Shown here: positions 34,714-42,505 of the stretch, piece by piece
How the letters are laid out: every line of letters starts with the position of its first letter
Position numbering within the stretch: the first letter of the stretch is position 1
From: Bacillota bacterium
GTDB taxonomy: Bacteria; Bacillota; Clostridia; Acetivibrionales; JANLFN01
Direction: 5' to 3'
Assembly (NCBI GenBank): GCA_023397675.1
Contig: JAEWTV010000010.1
Span: forward strand, 62,001-126,000
DNA length: 64,000 bases
Translations under genes and position numbers: made by a program
Notes under the pieces: generated by a model
Seen by the model: only the letters and a program-made list of their open reading frames with translations
Database searches by the model: none
Told to the model about the DNA's origin: nothing

Positions 34714-36090
34714 ATGAAACTCTGGGGCGGAAGATTTACCAAAAGTACAGATAAAACAGTAGACGATTTCAATTCATCCATAAGATTTGACAGCAGGATG
34801 TATAAGCAGGATATCATGGGCAGTATTGCACATGCAAAAATGCTTGGTAAGTGCGCAATAATCCCTTCTGAGGATTCCGCGCTTATCCAGAAAACACTGG
34901 CTGAAATTCTTGAAGATATTGAAAACGGTAAAATTGAATTTGAGACCGAAGCAGAAGATATTCACATGAATGTGGAGAAGATTCTGATATCACGTATAGG
35001 TGATGCCGGGAAACGTCTGCACACTGCAAGAAGCAGAAATGACCAGGTAGCTCTGGATATCAGATTATATCTGAGGGATGAGATTATAGAAATTAAGGAA
35101 ATGCTCAAGGCTTTGGAGTTAACCATAATTGACATGGCTAAAAACAACCTTGATACAATTATGCCTGGATATACTCATCTTCAGAGGGCTCAGCCCATTA
35201 CCCTGGCACACCATGTAATGGCGTACTTCCAAATGTTTAAGAGGGACTTGCAAAGACTTGACGACTGCAACAGCCGTATGGATGTCCTGCCTCTCGGTTC
35301 AGGAGCACTGGCAGGTACAACTTACCCGCTCGACAGGAAAATGGTAGCAGACGAGCTTGGTTTTTCATCCATAACCATGAACAGCCTTGACGGCGTAAGC
35401 GACAGGGATTTTGCAATAGAACTGGCATCGTGCCTCTCAATTGTAATGATGCATTTGAGCCGTTTCAGCGAAGAAATGATACTCTGGTCTTCACATGAAT
35501 TTTCCTTTGTTGAGATGGACGATGCTTACAGTACAGGCAGCAGCATAATGCCGCAGAAAAAGAATCCCGACGTAGCAGAACTTGTAAGAGGTAAATCCGG
35601 CAGGGTTTACGGAAGCCTTATGACACTGCTTACTGTTATGAAATCACTCCCATTGGCTTATAATAAGGATATGCAGGAGGATAAGGAATCAATTTTCGAT
35701 GCTGTTGACACTGTTAAAATGTGTTTGCCGGTTTTCACTAAAATGCTTTCCACTCTTAAAATCCGTGAAAGTAATATGAAGAAGGCTGCTCAGGGCGGTT
35801 TCACAAATGCAACCGATATGGCAGATTACCTTGTTAAAAAAGGTATTCCCTTCAGGAATGCACATGAAATTATCGGCAGAATGGTTGTTTACTGCATCAA
35901 TAACGATAAGGCAATTGAAGAACTCAGCATGCAGGAATTCAAGGACTTTTCAGATGTTATTGGTGAGGATGTGTATGGTGAAATAAGTCTTGAAAAATGT
36001 GTTTCAGGGCGCAAGGTTCCTGGCGGACCAGCTAAAGAGTGCGTTGAAACCTCTATAAAAGAAGGCATTGAATTTATAACTAGTCTTTAA
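34714..36090 (+). CDS. argH: argininosuccinate lyase
   Basis: Splits argininosuccinate into arginine and fumarate. 458 residues with MKLWGGRF start, the TARSRNDQ loop and the GSSIMPQKKNPD superfamily signature with catalytic Ser. It starts one base after the argG stop at the ATG at 34714; an upstream in-frame ATG at 34696 lies inside argG and gives a non-conserved extension. Ends at a strong terminator. Confidence 0.97.
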   Translation: MKLWGGRFTKSTDKTVDDFNSSIRFDSRMYKQDIMGSIAHAKMLGKCAIIPSEDSALIQKTLAEILEDIENGKIEFETEAEDIHMNVEKILISRIGDAGKRLHTARSRNDQVALDIRLYLRDEIIEIKEMLKALELTIIDMAKNNLDTIMPGYTHLQRAQPITLAHHVMAYFQMFKRDLQRLDDCNSRMDVLPLGSGALAGTTYPLDRKMVADELGFSSITMNSLDGVSDRDFAIELASCLSIVMMHLSRFSEEMILWSSHEFSFVEMDDAYSTGSSIMPQKKNPDVAELVRGKSGRVYGSLMTLLTVMKSLPLAYNKDMQEDKESIFDAVDTVKMCLPVFTKMLSTLKIRESNMKKAAQGGFTNATDMADYLVKKGIPFRNAHEIIGRMVVYCINNDKAIEELSMQEFKDFSDVIGEDVYGEISLEKCVSGRKVPGGPAKECVETSIKEGIEFITSL

Positions 36091-36102
36091 AATAATTTAT
36101 AT

Positions 36103-36152
36103 AAAAAGGCTGTCTCAGAATCAGATATAATCTGGTTAAAGACAGCCTTTTT
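36103..36152. terminator. bidirectional terminator, copy 1 of 3
   Basis: AAAAAGGCTGTCT pairs with AGACAGCCTTTTT. It ends argGH (plus) and hydrolase 1 (minus). Similar copies lie near 37474-37523 and 38846-38895, each 1372 bases on. Confidence 0.93.
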
Positions 36153-36172
36153 GCTTTAGTCTTTTTAGTTAT

Positions 36173-37288
36173 TTAATCCAATTCGCTAAATAATCTTTCC
36201 ATATATAAAATGAAGGAACCAGGTAGTCCACCTTCACAATTAGTTAGTATAACAATCAAACGCTTTTTATTAGTATATCTGACAATAAGTGAATTTCCTC
36301 CATTTATGACACCATCGTGCTGAGTAACAATCCCGCCCTTTTCATCCGAAATATACCAGCCATATCCATATCCATTCGGGTATTTTTTAAAGATTTTATC
36401 CAAAGTCTCTTTTTTCACAAGCTTATTCGTATATAAGGCCTGATCCCATTTATAAAGATCCTCTGCGGAAGAATATAGGCCTCCGGCTGCATAGGCAATC
36501 CCCATAGTTGTCATATCTGCTCTGACAGGTGTTTGTGAAAATTGAGAATAGCCCACAGCATGGGTTTTGTCTGCCATGTTTGGATGATAATACCCCGAGT
36601 TTTCCATTTTAAGCGTTTTAAATATATTTTGGCTTATAAAATCCTCATAACTTAGACCTGATACTTTTTCAATTATATAACCCAGTAACCAATAGTTCAT
36701 ATTATTGTAAGAAAAGGATGTTCCGGGCTTATAACCAAGCTTAAATCTTTCCCTCTTCAGTTTCTCTATCTTTTCAACCATACTCTCCCCATTTTGTATA
36801 TTGTTAAATATATCCTGATCATATATACTGTCATCAATTCCTGAAGTCTGCGTAAGAAGCTGGTGTATGGTTATTTCATCTCCATGGTCTATTCCCTTTA
36901 TATACTTTCCGATTTTATCATTAACATCTAAAAGACCCTTATCGCTAAGGATCATGATACCCATACCTGTAAATTGCTTTGTTAGTGAGGCGATATTAAA
37001 AGATGTTTTTGGTGTATTTGGAATATTGTTTTCATAATCAGCCATGCCATAGGCCTTACTTGCCAGGATTTTTCCATCTGAAGTAACTAGTATGGAACCG
37101 CTGAAAGTATCCTTATAATACGTATCAAGGTAATCATTCAGTTCTTTTTGAACCTTTTCGAATTTGGTTTTATCGGGTATATTCGTATTCTGGGTGGTTA
37201 TATCCGATACATTCTCACAGGAAACAAGTAAAAAAATCATTGCAGTAACTGTTATTAAAGAAATCGTTTTAGCCATAATTTTGTACAT
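36173..37288 (-). CDS. serine-hydrolase lipoprotein (beta-lactamase/PBP4 type), copy 1
   Basis: 371 residues. Lipobox LVSC near residue 22, then a class C beta-lactamase-like domain (about 45-365). Catalytic motifs: SxxK in SLTK (about residue 100), YxN in YNN (about 190) and a QHDG in place of the KTG box. This family hydrolyses D-Ala peptides or esters; members seldom inactivate antibiotics. Strong GGGAGG site and a TTGTCT-N17-TATAGA promoter. A close tandem paralogue follows upstream. Confidence 0.9.
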   Translation of the reverse strand: MYKIMAKTISLITVTAMIFLLVSCENVSDITTQNTNIPDKTKFEKVQKELNDYLDTYYKDTFSGSILVTSDGKILASKAYGMADYENNIPNTPKTSFNIASLTKQFTGMGIMILSDKGLLDVNDKIGKYIKGIDHGDEITIHQLLTQTSGIDDSIYDQDIFNNIQNGESMVEKIEKLKRERFKLGYKPGTSFSYNNMNYWLLGYIIEKVSGLSYEDFISQNIFKTLKMENSGYYHPNMADKTHAVGYSQFSQTPVRADMTTMGIAYAAGGLYSSAEDLYKWDQALYTNKLVKKETLDKIFKKYPNGYGYGWYISDEKGGIVTQHDGVINGGNSLIVRYTNKKRLIVILTNCEGGLPGSFILYMERLFSELD

Positions 37289-37325
37289 AAAATCCCTCCC
37301 AATAGATAAATCTATATGTAGAATT

Positions 37326-37354
37326 TCTATACATTAAATATAATTTATAGACAA
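37326..37354 (-). promoter_or_regulatory. promoter of hydrolase copy 1
   Basis: Minus-strand TTGTCT (37354-37349), 17 bases, TATAGA (37331-37326). It is conserved 1372 bases away in copy 2. Confidence 0.75.
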
Positions 37355-37473
37355 TTATTAATAAATAAATATATTAAGCCAAGCTGTGGAATTTTTTGTC
37401 TAATATAAGGAATAGCACCTTAAATTATTAAACTTTCCATAACAACAAATTACACATCAAAGCGTCCCATAAT

Positions 37474-37523
37474 AAAAAGGGCTGCCTTAAAATCAGATAA
37501 AATCTGATTTGAGACAGCCTTTT
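37474..37523 (-). terminator. terminator of hydrolase copy 2 (copy 2 of 3)
   Basis: Same AAGGCTGTC-type hairpin with AATC/GATT inner pairing and T tail as the copy at 36103-36152. Confidence 0.9.
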
Positions 37524-37544
37524 AGCTTTTGTCTTATTACTTAC

Positions 37545-38660
37545 CTAATCCAATTCACTAAATAATTTTCTTATGTATTGACCAAGGGAAGCAGGTATTC
37601 CGGCATCAAAATTAGTTAGTATAACAATCAAACTCTTTTTATTAGTATACCTGGCAATAAGTGAATTCCCCCCGGATATGACACCATCATGCTGAGCAAC
37701 AATCCCACCCTTATCATCAGAAATATACCAACCATAGCCATATCCATACGGGTATTTCCCAAAGATTTTATCCAAAGTTTCTTTTTTTACAAGCTTATCT
37801 GTATACAAAGCCTGATCCCATTTATAAAGATCCTCTGTAGAACAATACAGGCCTCCGGCTGCATAGGCAGTCATCATATTTGTCATATCTGCTCTGCCAG
37901 GTGGGTCTGTAAATTGAGAATAGCCCACGGCATGGTTTTTATCTGCCATGTTCGGATGATAATACCCCGAGTTTTCCATTTTAAGCGGTTTAAATATATT
38001 TTGGCATATAAAATCCTCATAACTTAGACCTGATATTTTTTCAATTATATAACCCAATAACCAATAGTTAATATTACTGTAAGCAAAGTATGAACCTGGC
38101 TTATGACTAAGCCCAATTTTTTTCCCCTTCAGTTTCTCTATATTTTCAACCACACTCTTCCCACCCTGCATGTTTTTAAATATATCCTGATCTAATATAC
38201 TGTCATCAATTCCGGAAGTCATTGTAAGAAGCTGATGTATGGTTATTTCATCTCCATGGTCTATTCCCTCTATATACTTTCCAATTTTATCATTAACATC
38301 TAGAAGACCTTTATCGCTGAGAATCATTATCCCCATACCTGTGAATTGCTTTGTTACTGAGGCGATATTAAAAGACGTTTTTGGTGTATTTGGAATACCG
38401 TTCTCATAATCAGCCATTCCATAGCTCTTGCTTGCCAGGATTTTTCCTTCTGAAGCGACCAGTATAGAACCGCTGAAAGTATCCTTATAATTCTTATCAA
38501 GGTAATCATTCAGTTCTTTTTGAACCTTTTCGAGTTTGGTTTTATCGGGTATATTCGTATTCTGGGTGGTTATATCCGATTTATTCTTGCAGGAAACAAG
38601 TAAAAAAAACATTGCAGTAACTGTTATTAAAGAAATGGTCTTAGATACCATTTTGTACAT
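37545..38660 (-). CDS. serine-hydrolase lipoprotein (beta-lactamase/PBP4 type), copy 2
   Basis: 371 residues, collinear with copy 1 and highly similar along its length, with the same lipobox (LVSC) and SVTK, YSN and QHDG motifs. Differences cluster in the mid-domain (about 140-190) and near the C-terminus, suggesting some divergence in substrate contacts. RBS AGGAGG. Promoter and terminator are also duplicated, so both copies can be expressed independently. Confidence 0.9.
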   Translation of the reverse strand: MYKMVSKTISLITVTAMFFLLVSCKNKSDITTQNTNIPDKTKLEKVQKELNDYLDKNYKDTFSGSILVASEGKILASKSYGMADYENGIPNTPKTSFNIASVTKQFTGMGIMILSDKGLLDVNDKIGKYIEGIDHGDEITIHQLLTMTSGIDDSILDQDIFKNMQGGKSVVENIEKLKGKKIGLSHKPGSYFAYSNINYWLLGYIIEKISGLSYEDFICQNIFKPLKMENSGYYHPNMADKNHAVGYSQFTDPPGRADMTNMMTAYAAGGLYCSTEDLYKWDQALYTDKLVKKETLDKIFGKYPYGYGYGWYISDDKGGIVAQHDGVISGGNSLIARYTNKKSLIVILTNFDAGIPASLGQYIRKLFSELD

Positions 38661-38697
38661 TAAGCACCTCCTAATGTATAATTCTTTATGTTGAATT

Positions 38698-38726
38698 TCT
38701 ATACATTAAGTATATTTTATAGACAA
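38698..38726 (-). promoter_or_regulatory. promoter of hydrolase copy 2
   Basis: TTGTCT-N17-TATAGA on the minus strand, identical boxes to copy 1. Confidence 0.75.
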
Positions 38727-38845
38727 CCATTAATAAATAAATATATTATGCTAAGCTGTGGAATTTTTTGTCTAATATGAGGAATAGCACCTTAAATTAT
38801 TAAACTTTCCATAACAACAAATTACACCACAAAACGTCCCATAAT

Positions 38846-38895
38846 AAAAAGGGCTGTCTCAGAATCAGGCAAAATCTGATTTGAGACAGCCTTTT
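38846..38895 (-). terminator. terminator of the AraC/VOC operon (copy 3 of 3)
   Basis: Same hairpin family as the other two, here ending the VOC gene. Confidence 0.88.
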
Positions 38896-38937
38896 GGCTT
38901 CACTTAGAAAACAAGCCTTCGAAAAACATACTTGCCA

Positions 38938-39393
38938 TTATAGAAGCTGCTTCACAAATTCAACCGGGAACATAGTGCGTTCCGCGGTTTCTTCAACAGT
39001 AAGCCCTTGTGTCAGGAACCGTTTTGCTACACTTTCCATACTTTCTGATACTTCTACAATATACTGATCATAATCATAAAACCGCATGACACGTTGACCC
39101 CATGGATATTCCTTACTTTGGTGGATAAACTCGATTCCCTCTATAGTCTTGAACTTTGCTTCCCATGAATCCAAATCTTCAACTTCAAAATAAAGCTGAA
39201 AATTGTTTGGTTTTGAATGCATTTCCAGTTTCTCACCCACCAGCTCCTCATAATTGGATTGCATAGAAAGACCATTCTCAAACGACACATGAACGCCTAA
39301 GTCCATTATAATTTTTTGTCCCATAACCTTTTCATAAAGATATTTAGATTTTTCCATATCTGATACAGAAATCAATGTACCACAATATTTCAT
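38938..39393 (-). CDS. VOC-family protein (glyoxalase/bleomycin-resistance fold)
   Basis: 151 residues with one VOC beta-alpha-beta pair: an N-terminal VSDMEKSKYLYEKVMG half and a second half containing YFEVEDLDSWEAKF and RVMRFYDYDQYIVEV (metal-binding Glu). The C-terminal tail (LTVEETAERTMFPVEFVKQLL) looks helical. Possible small-molecule binding or detoxification; substrate unknown. GGGAGG RBS. It lies 43 bases after the AraC-type regulator and is probably co-transcribed. Confidence 0.82.
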   Translation of the reverse strand: MKYCGTLISVSDMEKSKYLYEKVMGQKIIMDLGVHVSFENGLSMQSNYEELVGEKLEMHSKPNNFQLYFEVEDLDSWEAKFKTIEGIEFIHQSKEYPWGQRVMRFYDYDQYIVEVSESMESVAKRFLTQGLTVEETAERTMFPVEFVKQLL

Positions 39394-39436
39394 ATTTACC
39401 TCCCATGGTTCTATGTAAATTTTTCTTCATTATACA

Positions 39437-40270
39437 TCAGAATTTTGCAATTTCACTGTAAAAATCGGACATATTACTGCGGTATTCCTGAGGAGTAAGG
39501 CCACATACAGATTTGAACTCATGTATAAAATGAGGCAAATCATAAAATCCAGCATAATCACTGGCAAAGGTAATACTATTCATGGGATTTCGCAAAAGCC
39601 TAATTGTTTTATTTATACGGACCAAACGGGACAGAGATTTTATATTGATACCCAAGTATCGATTGAAAATACGGTTTAGGTGCCGCTCACTATAATGGAC
39701 AGAACCAGACAGCTCTTTGGTTGAGATGTTCCCCATAGTTTCAATAATCTGTTGAGTTGCTAAACGCAATTCACATGGATAAGCCGTATGAAGGTTTGAC
39801 AGTAATAACCGGTCAAGGCTGGTAATCAATTCATGTATACTGCAAGTGCTGTAAAGCGTTTCAGAAATCAACCGGTTTAGCATTGAATTTATCAGTTCGA
39901 AGGGAATGATTTGATCGGCCAATTCCTTTTGCTCCATGCCTGTGAACATATATAAGCCTGCCGGTTGAAACTCTATAATAAACAACATTTCAAACTGATT
40001 TGCCAGGCTGCCAACTACACATGGCTTTGTGGCTGGTCCAAACAAACTGCCGTACAGACCTTTCCCATCATAGCAAAATACCAGTGTTGCACTTCCATGG
40101 GGGATACCAGTGTAGTTTTCCGATATTATGTTTTCGTTCGGAAAGGTAATGGTATAGTTTGAAATCCAATTTTGTAGAGCCACATGCGGTAAAAGATAAA
40201 TAAAGTCGTTTGAACGAACAAGAATTCGATGTGTTTGGTAGACAGCCTGTATATCTTTTTTAGTAATCAT
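39437..40270 (-). CDS. AraC-family transcriptional regulator
   Basis: 277 residues. The N-terminal part resembles the cupin-free DUF6597-like sensor of AraC proteins (YLLPHVALQNWISNYTITF). The C-terminal 100 residues hold two HTH motifs (STKELSGSVHYSERHLNRIF and ITFASDYAGFYDLPHFIHEF). The frame is open to 40363, but the minus strand there carries a promoter TATAAT and the ATG at 40270 has GGGGAA upstream. Likely controls the co-transcribed VOC gene. Confidence 0.88.
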   Translation of the reverse strand: MITKKDIQAVYQTHRILVRSNDFIYLLPHVALQNWISNYTITFPNENIISENYTGIPHGSATLVFCYDGKGLYGSLFGPATKPCVVGSLANQFEMLFIIEFQPAGLYMFTGMEQKELADQIIPFELINSMLNRLISETLYSTCSIHELITSLDRLLLSNLHTAYPCELRLATQQIIETMGNISTKELSGSVHYSERHLNRIFNRYLGINIKSLSRLVRINKTIRLLRNPMNSITFASDYAGFYDLPHFIHEFKSVCGLTPQEYRSNMSDFYSEIAKF

Positions 40271-40361
40271 AACTTGTTCCCCTGTAAAACGAACGATAAA
40301 TATAACCTTAATTATACCATGACTCACTTCTAAAGGGAATTTTATGCTATCAGCTATAGTC

Positions 40362-40394
40362 AAAAAAAATGCCTCAAATTTTTATTTTGAGGCA
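40362..40394 (-). terminator. terminator of the 56-residue protein gene
   Basis: TGCCTCAAA/TTTGAGGCA stem (40370-40394), then a run of T on the minus strand (40369-40362). Confidence 0.85.
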
Positions 40395-40442
40395 GACTAT
40401 TACCAATCCTTAGTTCTAATAATATTTGTAATACAAGATTAT

Positions 40443-40613
40443 TTACAGTTCTCCTTTTATATGCACTTCAATATTAACCTTACCTGTATTGGGAAAAATA
40501 TCGACAGTGGTAACATCTATACCCTTATCCTTGAATTTATCTGCAAGTTCCTTCTTTATCTCTTCTGAAAGTCTTTTGTAAGTATCCTCTACGTTATTAA
40601 TAACAGAATACAT
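40443..40613 (-). CDS. 56-residue small protein of unknown function
   Basis: ATG at 40613, preceded by GGGGGGAA, to a TAA at 40443. The sequence starts MYSVINNVEDTYKRLSEEIK, is highly charged, and continues with KGIDVTTVDIFPNTGKVNIE, giving an N-terminal helix and a C-terminal beta hairpin. No known family is recognised. A dedicated terminator follows at 40362-40394 and the RBS is strong, so it is a real gene, not a shadow. Confidence 0.75.
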   Translation of the reverse strand: MYSVINNVEDTYKRLSEEIKKELADKFKDKGIDVTTVDIFPNTGKVNIEVHIKGEL

Positions 40614-40690
40614 ATGTTCCCCCCGATAAATTTATTGGCAGTGTAATTATTATACATTATTTCCCATGACAACAAAGTAACCTCTGCCCA

Positions 40691-40720
40691 CAAAAAAAGC
40701 AAACCATAAGGGTTTGCTTT
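40691..40720 (-). terminator. terminator of the 103-residue protein gene
   Basis: AAAGCAAACC pairs with GGTTTGCTTT around ATAAG, then TTTTTTT on the minus strand. The stem includes the last base of the gene's stop codon. Confidence 0.85.
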
Positions 40721-41030
40721 ACTTTAATTTCACTTTTTTATCAAGGGCTTTTCCCAAGCTGTACCATGAATCCCGAAGTTTTATCCTGATCTGTTCATCC
40801 AGTAAGCCATCTATAATATAACTAAGATTTTTACGTTTTTCCAGATACTCTCCCATACTGAATTCAGGCTTTGCCAGCAGTTCCTCCATTTCCGAAATCC
40901 ATTCGTCAATATGGTCGGAACCTATGAAATCTTCGGGAACCTTTTTTTTAAGGTGCACTATTACAAGCTTTACTGCCTTGCGTTTAACATCGACATCGGT
41001 AACTACTTTCTTTATCTTCTCTTTTGGCAT
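40719..41030 (-). CDS. small charged protein of unknown function
   Basis: 103 residues from the ATG at 41030 (GGAGGTTAAT upstream; the frame is open to 41042). Lys- and Glu-rich, mostly helical, with a DEWISEMEELL segment and a Tyr/Trp near the end. No transmembrane or metal motif. Not recognised. Own RBS and terminator argue for expression. No link to neighbours is evident. Confidence 0.7.
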   Translation of the reverse strand: MPKEKIKKVVTDVDVKRKAVKLVIVHLKKKVPEDFIGSDHIDEWISEMEELLAKPEFSMGEYLEKRKNLSYIIDGLLDEQIRIKLRDSWYSLGKALDKKVKLK

Positions 41031-41147
41031 ATTAACCTCCATGTCCTATCTTACATATAAATACAATTATACTACATGAAGTGTTAAATTGCAATTTTTC
41101 CCAGCACGTTAGCTTGAAAAACTTTAGTCTGGAAAGCTATGCGCATC

Positions 41148-41249
41148 TGCCTGTTTGCAAAGCAAACAAAAGGCAGGCGTAATAAATTTAATTTAACCCC
41201 ATGTGTCCAATGTGACAATTCACTTGGTACATTGGACACATGGAGGTTA
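41148..41249. repeat. two hairpins in the intergenic region, including a 21-bp inverted repeat
   Basis: 41199-41213 (CCATGTGTCCAATGT) is mirrored exactly at 41229-41243, and the match extends to TTAACC/GGTTAA with one bulge, reaching the stop codon of the deacetylase. 41148-41177 forms another hairpin (CTGCCT/AGGCAG outer, TTTGC/GCAAA inner). The first may be the deacetylase terminator, although its following tract is A/T mixed rather than a T run. Confidence 0.6.
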
Positions 41250-42350
41250 ATATGTTATTAGTTTTTTCCCATTAAGCTTCACAGTATCGACATTCTTTTC
41301 CTTGTCCTTCGGAACAGCAACTGTATCAGGATTTCCATCACTTACATAAAGTCCTGCGGTATCAAATTTTTGAAGCCACCAGTCAAAGTCACATTCTACT
41401 TTATGGATTCCGGTAGATCTTATTCTCGCAGTCAGTAACGGGTTAAAGCTTTTACTTACAGGAGAATATGCAGGCTCAGCTCCAACCAGCATTATTGCTT
41501 TGTTTTCATATTGCATACCCTGATAGGTGCCTTTAATTATATAGTCCTTAAGAGCCTTGTTGTAGCTTCCTTCCGGGAGTGCAAGAGTTGTCATTTTATA
41601 GCCTGGGACCAGTTCGTCCATTTTCTTTTGATTTCCGCCGACTTCCTCAATTATTTTATCAGCAGACTTAATACTACCAAGAACTGCATGGTCCAAAGTA
41701 TGATTACCTATTTCAAAACTGTTATCTATAAGATATTTTAATCTTTCAGCAAGAGTACCCTTACCATTGAAGGTCTTTTCATTGTTAAGGTTTACGTAGA
41801 ATGTACCTTTTAACCCAAAGTCAGGGTGCTGCTTGTTAAATTCCTCCATAATTCCAACCGCCGATTCCTTATTGGCAACAAGCTTTCCATTCTCCTCAAC
41901 CAAATTAAACTGGCCTACAGTCCCATCATCAAATGTAAAAACTATAGGTTTATAACCTGCCGGTACAGAAATATTATTATTAAGATAATCAGTCATACTT
42001 ATAACTCTAAAACCTTTATCATACAAAGTCTGCAAAGTATCTCTGAACGCATTGAAGGTTGTTATGTAATCGCCAGGGTTACCTTTAGTAGGTGTAAATG
42101 AATTGTCAAAAGCATGAAACATCATTACAACAACCTTACCGTTTTCATTTGGCTTAACTGTTGTATAATCAATATTTTGCTGCTGTGTTGCTGTTGTTGT
42201 GGTTTGGGTCGTATTTTTAGGTTCAGTTATTGTAGTTCCCGGTACGGTTGTAGGTTGTTTCTGTTCCTGTTGGGATGTTGAACCACAACCTGTTAAAATA
42301 CTAGATACCGATATTACCAGTGTAATAAGAATTGCGCTTAATTTTTTCAT
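41247..42350 (-). CDS. polysaccharide deacetylase-family lipoprotein
   Basis: 367 residues. Lipobox LTGC (Cys about residue 22), then a Thr/Gln-rich linker and an NodB-type deacetylase domain: FTFDDGTVGQ (catalytic Asp and metal Asp), then HTLDH (metal His pair) about 80 residues on. It probably N-deacetylates a wall or exported glycan at the outer membrane face. The catalytic motifs are intact. Monocistronic with a T-poor terminator-like inverted repeat. Confidence 0.9.
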   Translation of the reverse strand: MKKLSAILITLVISVSSILTGCGSTSQQEQKQPTTVPGTTITEPKNTTQTTTTATQQQNIDYTTVKPNENGKVVVMMFHAFDNSFTPTKGNPGDYITTFNAFRDTLQTLYDKGFRVISMTDYLNNNISVPAGYKPIVFTFDDGTVGQFNLVEENGKLVANKESAVGIMEEFNKQHPDFGLKGTFYVNLNNEKTFNGKGTLAERLKYLIDNSFEIGNHTLDHAVLGSIKSADKIIEEVGGNQKKMDELVPGYKMTTLALPEGSYNKALKDYIIKGTYQGMQYENKAIMLVGAEPAYSPVSKSFNPLLTARIRSTGIHKVECDFDWWLQKFDTAGLYVSDGNPDTVAVPKDKEKNVDTVKLNGKKLITY

Positions 42351-42450
42351 TTTGTACCTAACCCCTCTTTAGTAAAAATAAACTAATGCTTCAATTATAT
42401 ATGCCCTGATTTATGATTTCAATTACAAATATTTTAAAAAATGTCATAAG

Positions 42451-42484
42451 AAAAAGAGTACAGTCGAAAACGGCCATACTCTTT
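42451..42484 (-). terminator. terminator of the LTA-synthase-like gene
   Basis: AAAGAGTA pairs with TACTCTTT around an internal loop, followed on the minus strand by TTTTTCTT. Confidence 0.8.
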
Positions 42485-42505
42485 ATGATAATTAAATTTT
42501 ATGTA

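Larger units (their letters stand above)
36103..38895. repeat. tandem 1372-bp duplication with shared terminators
   Basis: Gene, upstream region and terminator recur with exactly 1372-base spacing (36103/37474/38846 to within a base; genes 36173-37288 and 37545-38660). Unequal crossing-over between terminators is a plausible origin. Confidence 0.92.
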
